64,000 nt of DNA from Rhizobium sp. S152 (GCF_030380735.1 NZ_JAUDRZ010000001.1:62001-126000); one strand, 5' to 3'. Positions 9,207 to 22,262 are shown, counted from the stretch's first letter. Program-made: numbers and translations. Notes: generated by a model not told the origin, from the sequence alone.

Positions 9207-9255
9207 GCCGGTCCGAATTCATGAGCAAATAGCCCCTATGGGCCTTTCAGCAACC

Positions 9256-9281
9256 GCGCGAAGACCGCAAGGCCTTCGCGC
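9256..9281 (+). other. Stem-loop between receptor and permease genes
   Basis: GCGCGAAG (9256-9263) pairs with CTTCGCGC (9274-9281) around a short loop; no U-run follows. Such hairpins after binding-protein genes commonly stabilise the upstream mRNA and raise receptor over permease output. Confidence 0.5.
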
Positions 9282-9350
9282 AAGTTTCAAGAAGACATCG
9301 CATCCGCGCATGGTTGCCGGCGCATGTCTCACAACAGGTGGGAGGTGACC

Positions 9351-10307
9351 TTGTTCCGCTACGTGCTGACCCGGTTTGCCATCTGGATTCCCTCGGTTCT
9401 GATCGTGATGCTGGCGGTTTACGCGCTGGCCTTCTACGGCGCCGGCGATCCGATCAAGCTTATCTTTCTGCGTGCGCCCGGCGATGTCGCCTATAATCCG
9501 CAGCGCATCGAGGCCATCCGCGAAAGCGCAGGGCTGAACAAACCATTCCTCATGCAGTTCGGCGGCTACATCTGGAACCTACTGCATGGCCAGTTCGGCA
9601 ATTCGCTGACCTCCGGCCGCTCGGTCTGGGCCATGGTCTCCGCCGCTGCTCCCGTCTCCTTCAAGCTGGCGCTCTGTTCCATCATCCTGACCACCGTCAT
9701 TGCCATCCCACTCGGCATGATCGCCGCCATGAATCAGAACAGCCGCCTGGACTACGCGATCCTCGGCTCGGCCCTGTTCCTCTGGGCGATCCCGGCCTAT
9801 GTCGCCGGCCCGCTGCTGATGGTCGGCCTGATCGTGCTGCTTCCCGGCGTCAGTGTTCCCTATGGCTGGGGCGGGGTCTTCGACGTGCGCATCCTGCTGC
9901 CGCTGGTGGTCCTGTCCTTCCAGCCGATAGCGCTGATCGTGCGCCAGACCCGCGCCGCCGTCATCGAGGTGCTGTCGGAGGATTTCGTCCGCACCGCCCG
10001 CGCCAAGGGCGTGCCTGAAATGGTCGTGGCGCTGCGGCATATCCTGCGGCCGGTGCTGACCCCTGTTGTCACCCAGCTCGGCCTGATCATGATCACCATC
10101 GTCAACGGCGCGATCTTCGTCGAACTTGTCTTCGGTCTGCCCGGCCTCGGTCGCCTGACCGTGCAGGCGCTGACCAATTCCGACTATCCCGTGATCCTGG
10201 CGATCACCCTCATCGGATCCTTCCTGGTTATGATGTCGAACCTTCTGGTCGATGTTCTCTATCCGCTGCTCGATCCGCGTGCCAACGATTCAAGAAGGAG
10301 CCGCTGA
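9351..10307 (+). CDS. ABC transporter permease (DppB type)
   Basis: About 318 residues, an inner-membrane permease of the oligopeptide/dipeptide importer family with a long periplasmic loop after the first helix and about six hydrophobic segments. The EAA-type cytoplasmic loop that contacts the ATPase is near VRTARAKGVPEMVV. TTG at 9351 has a strong GGGAGGTGA site 5 bases upstream and gives the usual FRYVLTR N-terminus; the ATG at 9324 lacks a site. The next permease begins 2 bases after its stop. Confidence 0.85.
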   Translation: MFRYVLTRFAIWIPSVLIVMLAVYALAFYGAGDPIKLIFLRAPGDVAYNPQRIEAIRESAGLNKPFLMQFGGYIWNLLHGQFGNSLTSGRSVWAMVSAAAPVSFKLALCSIILTTVIAIPLGMIAAMNQNSRLDYAILGSALFLWAIPAYVAGPLLMVGLIVLLPGVSVPYGWGGVFDVRILLPLVVLSFQPIALIVRQTRAAVIEVLSEDFVRTARAKGVPEMVVALRHILRPVLTPVVTQLGLIMITIVNGAIFVELVFGLPGLGRLTVQALTNSDYPVILAITLIGSFLVMMSNLLVDVLYPLLDPRANDSRRSR

Positions 10308-10309
10308 CC

Positions 10310-11268
10310 ATGTCCGCCGTCCCTCTCTCCCCCGTCGCCACCCAGGAAGAGGCACCCGTCAGCCTGTGGCGCGACGCCTGGTATCGCCTGAAGCGCAACA
10401 AACTCGCCGTCTTCGGCCTCGTCGTCGTCGCGATCCTCGCTTTCGCCGCGATCTTCGGACCTTACCTCACGCCCTACGACTATCTGAGCCAGGACCTGCA
10501 GGCCCGCAACGCCGCGCCCTCGCTGCAACATCTGTTCGGCACCGATGATCTCGGCCGAGATGTCTTCAGCCGCGTCGTCTTCGGCACCCGCACCGCTTTC
10601 CTGGTCGCCGTCATCGTCACCGTCATCGCCGTCTTCATCGGCACGGTGCTCGGCGCCATCGCCGGCTTCTTCGGCAATCCGTTCGACCGCATCATCATGT
10701 GGCTAACCGACATGACCATGTCGGTGCCGAACCTGCTGCTCGTCGTCGTCATCAACGCATCGCTGAAGTCGCCGATCACCAAATGGATGGAAGCGCAGTA
10801 TCTGGCGACGCTCAATCCCTTCTACCGCCAGACGATCTGGGTCGATTTCATGCTGGTCTTCGGCTCGATGGCGCTGATCTCCTGGCCGCCCTATGCGCGT
10901 CTCGTCCGCGCTCAGGTCCTGTCGATCCGCAGCCGGCCCTATATCACCGCCGCCCAGGCGCTCGGCCTGTCGAACTGGATCATCATGAAGCGCTATGTCG
11001 TGCCGAATGCGCTCGGCCCGCTGATCGTCTCCGTCAGTGCTGGTCTCGGCACGGCGATGGTCCTGGAAAGCGCCTTCAGCTTCCTCGGCGTTGGCGTCAA
11101 CCCGCCGACCCCCAGCTGGGGCAACATGATCTCCGACGGCCTGCGCGTCTGGCAGCACTATCCGCACCTGCTGGCCGCCCCCGCTGCCGTCCTCGGCCTC
11201 GCCTCCGTCGCCTTCAGTTTCCTTGGCGATGGCCTCAACGACGCTCTCAATCCGCGGGGGTCCAAGTG

Positions 11269-11269
<1 letters not shown>
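10310..11269 (+). CDS. ABC transporter permease (DppC type)
   Basis: A 319-residue second permease of the importer. The N-terminal OppC_N segment WYRLKRNKLAVFGLVVV leads into the first membrane helix, then HLFGTDDLGRDVFSR, which is typical of the family, and a C-terminal block of five helices with the ATPase-contact loop near ITAAQALGLSNWIIMKRYVV. AAGGAG precedes the ATG. Its stop overlaps the start of the first ATPase by one base (TGATG). Confidence 0.9.
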
Positions 11270-12275
<1,006 letters not shown>

Positions 12276-12276
<1 letters not shown>

Positions 12277-13268
12277 TGGGTGCCCAACCGCTGCTCAAGG
12301 TCGAAAACCTCGTCAAGCATTTCCACGTCAAGCTCGGCGCCTTCGGCGAACGCTCGGCCACGGTCTATGCGCTCGACAACATCAACCTCGACATCATGGA
12401 AGGCGAGACGCTGTCGCTGGTCGGCGAATCCGGCTGCGGCAAGTCGACGACAGGCTTCACCATCCTCAACCTCTACAAGGCGACCTCAGGCAAGGTCGTC
12501 TACAAGGGGCAGGATCTGGCGACGCTGGACGAAAAGCAGATGCGGCCCTTTCGCCGCGACCTGCAGATCGTCTTCCAAGATCCCTATTCGACACTCAACC
12601 CGCGCATGACGATCGGCGAGGCGATCGGCGAGCCGATCCTGTTCCACAAGCTCTGCACCAAGGCCGAACTCAAGGACCGCGTCGCGGCACTCTTGACCGA
12701 CGTCGGCCTGCCGACACGTTTCGCCCAGCGCTATCCGCACGAACTGTCGGGCGGCCAGCGTCAGCGTGTCGTCATCGCCCGCGCGCTCGCCTGCCAGCCG
12801 AAATTCATCGTCTGCGACGAGGCGATCTCGGCGCTCGACGTCTCGATCCAGGCGCAGATCATCAACCTGCTGCTCGATCTGCAGGAAAAATACGGGCTGA
12901 CCTATCTGTTCATCGCCCATGATCTGGCAGTCGTGCGCCATATCAGCACCCGCGTCGGGGTCATGTATCTCGGCCGTCTGGCGGAACTGGCAACACGCGA
13001 GGAGCTGTTCGACAACCCGCTGCATCCCTACACCAAGGCGCTGCTGTCGGCCGTGCCGGAAACCGATCCGGAGTTGGAGCGCACCCGCAACCGGCAGATC
13101 CTGCAGGGCGATGTGCCGAGCCCGCTCAACCCGCCGAGCGGCTGTCGCTTCCATTCGCGCTGCCCGATCGCCATGGATGTGTGCAGCAAGGTCGTGCCGG
13201 AGTGGAAGGAAGCTAAGCCCGGCCACCTCGTTGCCTGCCACGCGGTCGACACGGGACAGGCTGCATGA
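12276..13268 (+). CDS. ABC transporter ATP-binding protein (DppF type)
   Basis: A 330-residue second ATPase of the importer. Walker A GESGCGKST, signature LSGGQRQR, Walker B FIVCDEAISALD and the C-terminal Cys-rich element ending CRFHSRCPIAMDVC are present. GGAGG precedes the ATG, which overlaps the preceding stop (TGATG). Its own stop overlaps the start of the DUF1537 kinase by four bases, so uptake and the first intracellular step are coupled. Confidence 0.92.
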
Positions 13269-14326
13269 CGCTCAAGGTCGCGATCATCGCCGACGATCTG
13301 ACCGGCGCGCTCGACACGGGAACCCCCTTCGTCGACGCCGGTCTTTCCGTTGCCGTGGCGATCGAGATCGAGGCTGTCGAGGACGCTCTGGCAACCGGTT
13401 GCGAGGTGGTAGTTGTTAACACCGCCTCGCGCGCCCTCCCGGAGGGGGAAGCGGCGAGAAGGGCCGGCCTCGCGGCCAGCGCTCTTCTTGCCGCACATCC
13501 CGCAATCGTCCTGAAGAAGATCGATTCCCGACTGAAGGGCAATGTGGCGGCTGAAAGTGCCGCCATCGCGGCCATCTTCGGCCATCGCGAGATCACCATC
13601 GCCCCGGCCATCCCTGATCAGGAGCGCTTCACCCGTGACGGCCATGTGGTTGGCCGTGGTGTCGAGAAGCCGCTGTCGATCGCCGCCCTGTTCAAAGGCC
13701 GTAGCGATAGGGTGAGCATCATCGACGCCGAGAGCGACGCCGATCTCGACCGGCTGGCATCGGAGCACGATTGGACCGCGGCGCTCGCGGTCGGCGCGCG
13801 CGGCATCGGCAGTGCGCTCGCCCGCCGTATCGGCCACGCCGGCAAGCCCGTCCGCAATTTCCAGGCGACCGACAAGACCATCTTCGCCTTCGGCTCGCGC
13901 GACCCGATCACATCGACGCAGATGCAGCGCCTCGAGGCATCCGGCATGCTGACAGCGACCATCGAAGCGCCCATGGGCGCGCTTGCGCAGGGTGACCAGC
14001 CGAGCTTACCGGTCCTCATCCGCTGCACCGGCGCCATCACCGAGGATGCGGTCGGCGTCGCGAGACGCTTTGCGCAAGGCGTCAAATCGGTGATAGAGAA
14101 TACACGCCCTGATATGCTGATGGTCGGTGGCGGCGATACGGCCCTTGCCGTCTTCCGCCAACTTGGTATCAGCGTGCTGTCGCCGAAGGGCGAGATCGAG
14201 GCGGGCGTACCGTGGTTCGACGTGACGGCGGCCGATGGCGCCGGTTTCCGTTGCGCGGTGAAGTCCGGGGGCTTCGGGAATTCCGAGAGTTTGCTAAGAG
14301 TGATTCCGCAGAATCAGGCGGCATGA
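13265..14326 (+). CDS. DUF1537 four-carbon acid sugar kinase family protein
   Basis: A 353-residue kinase of the DUF1537 family (OtnK, DtnK and relatives), which phosphorylates the 4-hydroxyl of threonate, erythronate or similar acids. The N-terminal signature IIADDLTGALDTG is present, as is the C-terminal nucleotide-binding GGGDTALAVF. At 353 residues it is shorter than the roughly 420 typical of characterised members. The ATG overlaps the upstream ATPase stop (ATGA), so kinase and importer are one transcript. In known pathways this kinase acts before a PdxA2 dehydrogenase; a PdxA2-like gene lies at 2637-3617. The exact acid sugar cannot be inferred from sequence. Confidence 0.85.
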   Translation: MTLKVAIIADDLTGALDTGTPFVDAGLSVAVAIEIEAVEDALATGCEVVVVNTASRALPEGEAARRAGLAASALLAAHPAIVLKKIDSRLKGNVAAESAAIAAIFGHREITIAPAIPDQERFTRDGHVVGRGVEKPLSIAALFKGRSDRVSIIDAESDADLDRLASEHDWTAALAVGARGIGSALARRIGHAGKPVRNFQATDKTIFAFGSRDPITSTQMQRLEASGMLTATIEAPMGALAQGDQPSLPVLIRCTGAITEDAVGVARRFAQGVKSVIENTRPDMLMVGGGDTALAVFRQLGISVLSPKGEIEAGVPWFDVTAADGAGFRCAVKSGGFGNSESLLRVIPQNQAA

Positions 14327-14346
14327 GACGAATGCCGGCAGGGAGA

Positions 14347-15111
14347 ATGGACGTGGACGAAGCAAACGGGGCACAGGCAAATCCGCAACCTTCAGGCAAG
14401 CCGGAGCGCGGCAAGGCCGTGAAACTGGTCGATCGCGTGCTCGACCAGCTGCAGGAGCGCATCCGCTCCGGCAACTATCCGCCCGATTCCCGCCTGCCCG
14501 GCGAGCACGAGCTGGCCTCGATGCTCGGCGTCTCCCGTCCGGTCGTCCGCGATGCGCTGGCCAAGCTCCGCGACCAGGGCATCGTCTATGCGCGCCAGGG
14601 CGCCGGCACCTTCGTCAGCGCCCACGGCTCGCCGACGACGCAGCTCTCCTATTCGCCCGTCAAGACCATCGCCGACATCCAGCGCTGCTACGAATTCCGC
14701 CTCACGATCGAGCCGGCCGCCGCCTATTTCGCCGCCAAGCGCCGCGACGAGGCCGCCATCCAGAAGATTGCCGCAGCCCTTGCGGACCTGCGCGAGGCGA
14801 CCAGCCACCAGCTGCACCGCACCGATGCCGACTTCATGTTCCACCGCGCCGTGACCGAGGCCGCCAACAACCACTATTACACCGCCTCGATCGACGCGCT
14901 GAAGGCGCATATCGCCGTCGGCATGCATCTTCACGGTCTCTCGCTACTCGGTCCGCGCCAGGGTCTCGAGCAGGTTTACGAAGAGCACCAGAAAATTTAT
15001 CAGGCCATCGTCGAGGGCCGCGCGGACGACGCGAAGGCCTTGATGAAAGGCCATCTCGAGGGCTCTCAGGGCCGCCTCTTCGAAGGCCGCGCGCTCGACC
15101 TCTCCATGTAG
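14347..15111 (+). CDS. FadR-subfamily GntR transcriptional regulator
   Basis: About 254 residues: an N-terminal winged helix (ERIRSGNYPPDSRLPGEHEL, then VSRPVVRDALAKLRDQGIV) followed by an all-helical FCD ligand domain with the metal-site-type segment DADFMFHRAVTEAANNHYY. It is likely a ligand-responsive repressor of this catabolic locus. Several starts are possible: an ATG at 14323 overlaps the kinase stop, an ATG at 14347 follows GGGAGA closely, and a GTG at 14353 has better spacing. It ends the importer operon; palindromes at 4851-4861 and 7354-7368 are candidate targets. Confidence 0.88.
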   Translation: MDVDEANGAQANPQPSGKPERGKAVKLVDRVLDQLQERIRSGNYPPDSRLPGEHELASMLGVSRPVVRDALAKLRDQGIVYARQGAGTFVSAHGSPTTQLSYSPVKTIADIQRCYEFRLTIEPAAAYFAAKRRDEAAIQKIAAALADLREATSHQLHRTDADFMFHRAVTEAANNHYYTASIDALKAHIAVGMHLHGLSLLGPRQGLEQVYEEHQKIYQAIVEGRADDAKALMKGHLEGSQGRLFEGRALDLSM

Positions 15112-15125
15112 CGGCCGTCGGCGGC

Positions 15126-15155
15126 TTGACAGCGTCGCCGTCGTCGCTCTACCCT
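15126..15155 (+). promoter_or_regulatory. Sigma-70 type promoter of the thi operon
   Basis: A consensus TTGACA (15126-15131) is followed by an 18-base spacer and TACCCT (15150-15155). Initiation about 7 bases downstream would start the RNA just before the TPP riboswitch. Confidence 0.65.
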
Positions 15156-15164
15156 TTTCGCATT

Positions 15165-17208
<2,044 letters not shown>

Positions 17209-17209
17209 T

Positions 17210-18184
17210 ATGCGTGTCCTCATCAAGGGGGCCGGCGTCGCCGGCCTCACCGTTGCCCATGCGCTCGCCGCGCGCGGCGCGAAGGTCACCGTCTTCGATC
17301 CCAATCCCAGCTTCCGGGCGGCAGCGTCCTGGCTCGCCGGCGGCATGCTGGCGCCCTGGTGCGAGCGTGAAAGCGCCGACGAGGCCGTGCTGCGCGAAGG
17401 GCAGGATGCGCCCGACCGCTGGGAGGCGATGTTGCCGGGCGAAGTCAAACGGAACGGCACATTGGTGCTGGCCTCCGCCCGCGACCAGACGGAGCTGAAG
17501 CGCTTCGCCGGCCGCACGGCGGGGTATCAATGGCTGGACGAAGAGCGGATCGCGGCGCTCGAACCCTCCTTAGCCGGTCGCTTCCGGCAAGCGTTGTTCT
17601 TTCCGCGCGAAGCCCATCTCGATCCGCGCCGGACGCTCACCGCATTGTGCGAGAAGCTGGTCGCGCGCGGCATACTGTTCATCGATACGAACCCCGACGA
17701 ACAGGAGTTCGACCATGTCGTCGATTGCACCGGCGCGTCGCGCATCGGCGAGACCGCTTCGCTGCGCGGCGTCCGTGGCGAAATGATCTACCTCAGGACC
17801 GACGAGATAACTCTCGACCGCCCGGTGCGGCTGCTGCACCCGCGCATCCCCGTCTATATCGTCCCGCGCGGGGATGGCCTCTTCATGGTCGGCGCGACGA
17901 TGATCGAGACGGAATTCTCCGGCCCGATCACAGCCCGCTCGCTGATGGAACTGCTGAATGCCGCCTACGCGCTGCACCCGGCATTCGCCGATGCGACCGT
18001 GGTGGAAACCGGCGCCGGCATCCGCCCCGCCTTTCCCGACAATTTCCCTCGCGTCGAGAAGCACGGAAAGCTGATCTCGCTGAACGGCCTTTACCGCCAC
18101 GGTTTTCTGCTCGCGCCCGCCATGGCGGCACGGGCGGCCGACCTTGTCTTCAACACCGATACCGCAGGAGGACACGCATCATGA
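17210..18184 (+). CDS. thiO: Glycine oxidase ThiO
   Basis: A 324-residue FAD-dependent amine oxidase (DAO family) that oxidises glycine to iminoglycine for thiazole formation. The dinucleotide-binding GAGVAGLTVAHALAARGA is at the N-terminus and the C-terminal GLYRHGFLLAPAMA matches the family FAD/substrate segment. Slightly shorter than B. subtilis ThiO (about 370). Its stop overlaps the thiS start (ATGA). Placement inside thiCOSGE makes the assignment secure. Confidence 0.92.
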   Translation: MRVLIKGAGVAGLTVAHALAARGAKVTVFDPNPSFRAAASWLAGGMLAPWCERESADEAVLREGQDAPDRWEAMLPGEVKRNGTLVLASARDQTELKRFAGRTAGYQWLDEERIAALEPSLAGRFRQALFFPREAHLDPRRTLTALCEKLVARGILFIDTNPDEQEFDHVVDCTGASRIGETASLRGVRGEMIYLRTDEITLDRPVRLLHPRIPVYIVPRGDGLFMVGATMIETEFSGPITARSLMELLNAAYALHPAFADATVVETGAGIRPAFPDNFPRVEKHGKLISLNGLYRHGFLLAPAMAARAADLVFNTDTAGGHAS

Positions 18185-18378
18185 AACTGATCGTCAACGG
18201 CGAACCCAAGGAGATCGCCGCAGCCACGCTGGAAGAACTGCTGGCGCTGATGGATTTCGAAAGCGACTGGCTGGCGACCGCCGTCAACGGCGAACTCGTG
18301 CACCGCGAGGACCGGCCGGCCCATTCGCTGAACACGGATGACCGGATCGAGATCCTGTCGCCGATGCAGGGAGGCTGA
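18181..18378 (+). CDS. thiS: Sulfur carrier protein ThiS
   Basis: A 65-residue ubiquitin-fold sulfur carrier. It ends in the diagnostic Gly-Gly, which is adenylated and converted to a thiocarboxylate that donates sulfur to the thiazole ring. The ATG overlaps the thiO stop by four bases; thiG follows 2 bases after its stop. No thiF is present in the operon, so a MoeB/ThiF encoded elsewhere must activate it. Confidence 0.95.
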   Translation: MKLIVNGEPKEIAAATLEELLALMDFESDWLATAVNGELVHREDRPAHSLNTDDRIEILSPMQGG

Positions 18379-18380
18379 CA

Positions 18381-19154
18381 ATGCTTGAACTTTACGGAAC
18401 CAAACTGTGCTCGCGCCTACTGCTCGGTACCGCGCGCTACCCCTCGCCGTCGATCATGGCCGATGCCGTCAGCCGCTCCGGTACCGAGATCGTCACCGTC
18501 TCGCTTCGCCGGGAGACGGCCGGCGGGCGCAATGGCGGCGCCTTCTTCGACACGATCCGCTCGCTCGGAGTCAAGGTCCTGCCCAACACCGCCGGCTGCC
18601 ACGGCGTGTCCGAGGCGGTGCTGACGGCGAAGATGGCGCGCGAGCTGTTTTCCACCGACTGGATCAAGCTCGAAGTGATCGGCAACCACGACACGCTGCA
18701 GCCGGATGTCTTCGGCCTCGTCGAGGCGACCCGTATCCTCGTCGGCGAAGGCTTTCAGGTCTTCCCCTACACGACCGACGACCTGGTCGTCGCCGAGCGG
18801 CTGCTGGAAGCCGGCTGCCAGGTGCTGATGCCCTGGTGCGCACCGATCGGCAGCGCCGCCGGCCCGCTCAACCCCACGGCGCTACGCTCAATGCGCGCCC
18901 ATTTCCCCGATGTGCCTCTTATTGTCGACGCCGGCATCGGCCGTCCCTCGCACGCGACCGTTGTCATGGAACTCGGCTTCGACGCCGTTCTGCTCAACAC
19001 CGCGGTGGCCGGCGCCGGCGATCCGGTCCTGATGGCCGCCGCCTTCTCTGGCGCCATCGAGGCCGGTCGCCATGCTTTCGAGGCGGGAATGCTGGAACCG
19101 CGCGACATGGCGGTGCCGTCGACCCCTGTTATCGGACAGGCGGTGTTTTCATGA
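18381..19154 (+). CDS. thiG: Thiazole synthase ThiG
   Basis: A 257-residue TIM-barrel enzyme that condenses deoxyxylulose phosphate, iminoglycine and ThiS-thiocarboxylate into the thiazole moiety. The Schiff-base lysine is expected in WIKLEVIGN. The phosphate-binding segments [12 protein letters not shown] and [11 protein letters not shown] are present. Normal length. GGGAGG precedes the start and the stop overlaps thiE (ATGA). Confidence 0.97.
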   Translation: MLELYGTKLCSRLLLGTARYPSPSIMADAVSRSGTEIVTVSLRRETAGGRNGGAFFDTIRSLGVKVLPNTAGCHGVSEAVLTAKMARELFSTDWIKLEVIGNHDTLQPDVFGLVEATRILVGEGFQVFPYTTDDLVVAERLLEAGCQVLMPWCAPIGSAAGPLNPTALRSMRAHFPDVPLIVDAGIGRPSHATVVMELGFDAVLLNTAVAGAGDPVLMAAAFSGAIEAGRHAFEAGMLEPRDMAVPSTPVIGQAVFS

Positions 19155-19756
19155 AGCTCGATCCCTTCTACCTCATCGTCGACAGCGCCGACTGGATCGC
19201 ACGCCTGGTCCCTGTTGGCGTCAAGCTGGTGCAGCTGCGCGTCAAGGATCGCTCCGAGGCCGATCTGCGCCATGAGATTCGCAGCGCACTTGCGGTCTGC
19301 GCGGAGCATCGCTGCCAGATGATCGTCAACGATTACTGGAAGCTGGCGATCGAAGAGGGCTGCGACTTCGTCCATCTCGGCCAGGAGGATCTGGAGACCG
19401 CCGACCTCGCCGCCATCCGCGCCGCCGGCATCCGGCTCGGCCTCTCCACCCATGACGAGACAGAACTGCAAACTGCCCTCGCCGCAGAGCCTGATTATAT
19501 CGCGCTCGGCCCGGTCTACGCGACGATCCTGAAGCAGATGAAATGGGCGCCGCAGGGCCTGCCGCGGCTGCGCGCATGGAAATCGCGGATCGGCGATCTG
19601 CCATTGGTTGCGATCGGCGGCCTGAACGTCGATCGCATCGACGGCGTCTTCTCCCACGGCGCCGACAGCGCCGCTGTGGTCACCGACATCACCCGCAACG
19701 CCGATCCCGACGAAAGAACGCGGCAATGGTTGGCGGCGACCGAGAGCTGGCGATAG
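19151..19756 (+). CDS. thiE: Thiamine phosphate synthase ThiE
   Basis: A 201-residue TIM-barrel enzyme joining the pyrimidine pyrophosphate and thiazole phosphate to thiamine phosphate. [20 protein letters not shown] and the following GQEDL correspond to the family INDR..DGVHLGQ region, and IALGPVYAT to the GPVF.T motif. The residues after GPVYAT are more divergent than in E. coli. It is last in the thiCOSGE operon. Confidence 0.9.
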   Translation: MKLDPFYLIVDSADWIARLVPVGVKLVQLRVKDRSEADLRHEIRSALAVCAEHRCQMIVNDYWKLAIEEGCDFVHLGQEDLETADLAAIRAAGIRLGLSTHDETELQTALAAEPDYIALGPVYATILKQMKWAPQGLPRLRAWKSRIGDLPLVAIGGLNVDRIDGVFSHGADSAAVVTDITRNADPDERTRQWLAATESWR

Positions 19757-19774
19757 CCAGAGCGCAGGCAGACG

Positions 19775-19798
19775 GGAGGTGCCACGCCCGGCGCCTCC
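19775..19798. other. Stem-loop after thiE
   Basis: GGAGGTGCC (19775-19783) pairs with GGCGCCTCC (19790-19798), with one G-T pair and a 6-base loop. The following bases are AAAAAG, so it is not a standard plus-strand terminator; it may protect the 3' end of the thi transcript. Confidence 0.4.
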
Positions 19799-19872
19799 AA
19801 AAAGATTGATTTGCGCGCGCGGCGCGCCCATGTTGAAGCAAGGGGTAGGACAACGAATTGGGTTTGGAGCGG

Positions 19873-21201
19873 ATGCTACAAAGAACCGTGGAAACCGACG
19901 CCGCGCTGGTCGATCGACTGCAGCAGGCGGCATTCAATTATTTCCCGAAGCACTACAATCCCGAGAACGGCCTCGTCGCCGATACCTCGGTGGCGGGCGT
20001 TCCCTGCAGCATCGCCGCCGTCGGCTTCGCGCTGTCGTCCTATACGGTCGCCGTCGAACGCGGCTGGATGACGAGGGCCGATGCGATCGAGCGGACGCTG
20101 AAGACGCTGTGCTTCTTCGCCAACGGCCACCAGGGCCGCGAGCGCCACGCGATCGGCTACAAGGGCTTCTTCTACCATTTCCTGCATATGGATACGGGCC
20201 ACCGCGCCTGGAACAGTGAACTTTCGACCATCGACACGACTCTTCTGGTCGCCGGCATGCTGACCTCGGCGGCCTATTTCGATGGACACGACCCGAACGA
20301 GGTGGAAATCCGTCGCCTCGTCAATATGGTCTACGAGCGCATCGACTGGCACTGGGCGCTGAACAAGGGCGAGACCATCTGCATGGGCTGGAAGCCCGGT
20401 AGCGGCTTCCTGCGCTGGCGCTGGCAGGGCTATGACGAGGCTATACTGCTCTACACGCTGGCTCTCGCCTCGCCGACGCATCCGATCCCGCAATCGAGCT
20501 ACGACGCCTTCACCTCAAGCTATTCGTGGATGCTCTTCGGCGAGAAGTGCTATCTCTATGCCGGCCCCTTCTTCATCCATCTCTTCTCGCATGCCTGGAT
20601 CGATTTTCGCGGTATCCGCGACAAGCCGATGGCCGCGCGCGACAGCGATTATTTCCGCAATACGCAGATCTGCGTCGAGGTGCAGCGCGACTACGCCGAG
20701 CGCAACCCCGGTAATTTCATCGGCTACTCCCGGGATGTCTGGGGGCTGTCAGCGTCCGACGGTCCGCCGCCGTCGCGCAGCCGCCATGGCGACCGGCGCC
20801 CGAGCGTGCTCGGCTATGCCGCCCGCGGCGCGCCGCTTGGCCCTGATGATGGCACGCTGGCGCCATGGTGCGCGCTTGCCGCCCTGCCCTATGACCGCGA
20901 AGCAGCCATATCAGGCACGCGCGCGCTGCTCCAGGCCTATCCCGATCTCTGCTACGAGGGCCGCTTTCCCGGTGGCTTTAATCCGACGGTGAAGACGGCG
21001 GGGCCGGAAGGTTGGGTGGACGACCGCTGCGTGGGCATCGACCAGGGGTTGCTTGTGATATCGATCGAAAACGACCGCTCCGATTTCATCTGGAGCCTGA
21101 TGCGCAAGTCGGATGTCATCCGCACCGGCCTGGAACGCGCCGGCTTTACCGGTGGCTGGCTGGAAGAAGAGGCGGAAGACGCAGAGCGCAAGATCGCCTG
21201 A
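19873..21201 (+). CDS. PF10091 glycoamylase-like protein (GH144-type)
   Basis: About 442 residues matching the putative glucoamylase domain (COG5368), whose characterised members include endo-beta-1,2-glucanases of GH144 and the C-terminal part of cyclic beta-1,2-glucan synthase. Family-like segments are IGYKGFFYHFLHMDTG, ELSTIDTTLLVAGML, GWKPGSGFLRWRW and the C-terminal FPGGFNPTV. It is rich in aromatic residues, as expected of an alpha/alpha barrel. No signal peptide is seen. Start is uncertain: ATG at 19873 with GGAG close upstream, or TTG at 19858. It stands alone between thi and fbp genes. Rhizobia make cyclic beta-1,2-glucans, so turnover of such glucans is a reasonable guess. Confidence 0.7.
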   Translation: MLQRTVETDAALVDRLQQAAFNYFPKHYNPENGLVADTSVAGVPCSIAAVGFALSSYTVAVERGWMTRADAIERTLKTLCFFANGHQGRERHAIGYKGFFYHFLHMDTGHRAWNSELSTIDTTLLVAGMLTSAAYFDGHDPNEVEIRRLVNMVYERIDWHWALNKGETICMGWKPGSGFLRWRWQGYDEAILLYTLALASPTHPIPQSSYDAFTSSYSWMLFGEKCYLYAGPFFIHLFSHAWIDFRGIRDKPMAARDSDYFRNTQICVEVQRDYAERNPGNFIGYSRDVWGLSASDGPPPSRSRHGDRRPSVLGYAARGAPLGPDDGTLAPWCALAALPYDREAAISGTRALLQAYPDLCYEGRFPGGFNPTVKTAGPEGWVDDRCVGIDQGLLVISIENDRSDFIWSLMRKSDVIRTGLERAGFTGGWLEEEAEDAERKIA

Positions 21202-21224
21202 TCGGCGAGCCGCAAAGCCATCCT

Positions 21225-22262
21225 TCAGCGCGCGAAAACATGCGCCTTGCCGGCGATCTCAAGCCGCACCCGGTCACCGCGCGAGGGCAGCGCCACGCTT
21301 GACGTCTTGATCAGGATCGGCGGCAGCGCCACGCCGTCGAGCGAGACGGCGACCGTGCAGGTGGCGCCGCCGAAATCCACCTCGACCACGCGCCCGCCAT
21401 AGGGCTGTTCGCTGCTGTCGGTGACGACACGGATCTGTTCGGGCCTGAGCATGATCTCGACCTTGCCCTGATGCTCGCTGTCGACGGCGACGTGCCCCAG
21501 CGCGCAATCGGCATGGCCGTTGCGGATGATCGCCGGCAGCATCACCGCGTCGCCCAGAAACAGCGCCGTCTCGCGATCGCGCGGCGCAAGATAGAGCGAT
21601 TGCGGCGATCCCGCCTGCACCAGTCTGCCATCGCGCAGCACCGCCACCTGATCGGCATAGGACAGCGCCTCGGCCTGGTCGTGGGTAACGAGAATGCTGG
21701 TGATGCCAGCCGCCTGCAGCACGCGGGCGACTGCCTTGCGCATGTTTTCGCGCAGACCGGTGTCGAGCGCCGAAAAGGGTTCGTCAAGCAGCATCAGCCG
21801 CGGCTCACGGCCGAGCGCGCGCGCCAGCGCGACGCGCTGCTGCTGGCCGCCGGAAAGCTGGTGCGGCCGGCGCGTTAGCATGCCGCGATCGAGCTCGACA
21901 ATATCGAGCAGGTCGAGCACTCGCTTGTCGCGATCGGCCGCGCCGCGCGCAATGCCGAAGCCGATATTGCCGGCGACGTCGAGATGCGGAAACAGCGCGC
22001 CTTCCTGCGAGACAATGCCGATGCCGCGCTTATGCGCCGGAACCGCCGCCGGCCCGTCGGCAAGCAACTCACCATCGAGCGTGACGCGGCCCCGGTCGGG
22101 CTGTTCGAAACCGGCGATGATACGAAGCAGCGTCGTCTTGCCGGAGCCGGAGGGGCCGACCACGGCAGTGCGGCTGCCCGCCGTCACCTCCAGCGAGATG
22201 TTATCGAGCGCCTGTACCTGACCGTAACGCTTGCTGGCACCTTCGATCGTAAGCAGCGTCAT
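21225..22262 (-). CDS. fbpC: Ferric iron ABC transporter ATP-binding protein FbpC
   Basis: A 345-residue importer ATPase. Walker [11 protein letters not shown]-loop SQEGALFPH, signature LSGGQQQR, Walker [13 protein letters not shown] and the H-loop LVTHDQAEA are intact, and a C-terminal TOBE-type domain contains MLRPEQIRV. This matches the Fe(III)/AfuC group. Its ATG overlaps the fbpB stop by four bases. It is the last gene of fbpABC on the minus strand. Confidence 0.88.
   Translation of the reverse strand: MTLLTIEGASKRYGQVQALDNISLEVTAGSRTAVVGPSGSGKTTLLRIIAGFEQPDRGRVTLDGELLADGPAAVPAHKRGIGIVSQEGALFPHLDVAGNIGFGIARGAADRDKRVLDLLDIVELDRGMLTRRPHQLSGGQQQRVALARALGREPRLMLLDEPFSALDTGLRENMRKAVARVLQAAGITSILVTHDQAEALSYADQVAVLRDGRLVQAGSPQSLYLAPRDRETALFLGDAVMLPAIIRNGHADCALGHVAVDSEHQGKVEIMLRPEQIRVVTDSSEQPYGGRVVEVDFGGATCTVAVSLDGVALPPILIKTSSVALPSRGDRVRLEIAGKAHVFAR

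Noticed and set aside
19775..19798. Hairpin after thiE as an intrinsic terminator
   Set aside because: It is followed by A residues, not T residues, and on the minus strand there is no T-run after the stem either.
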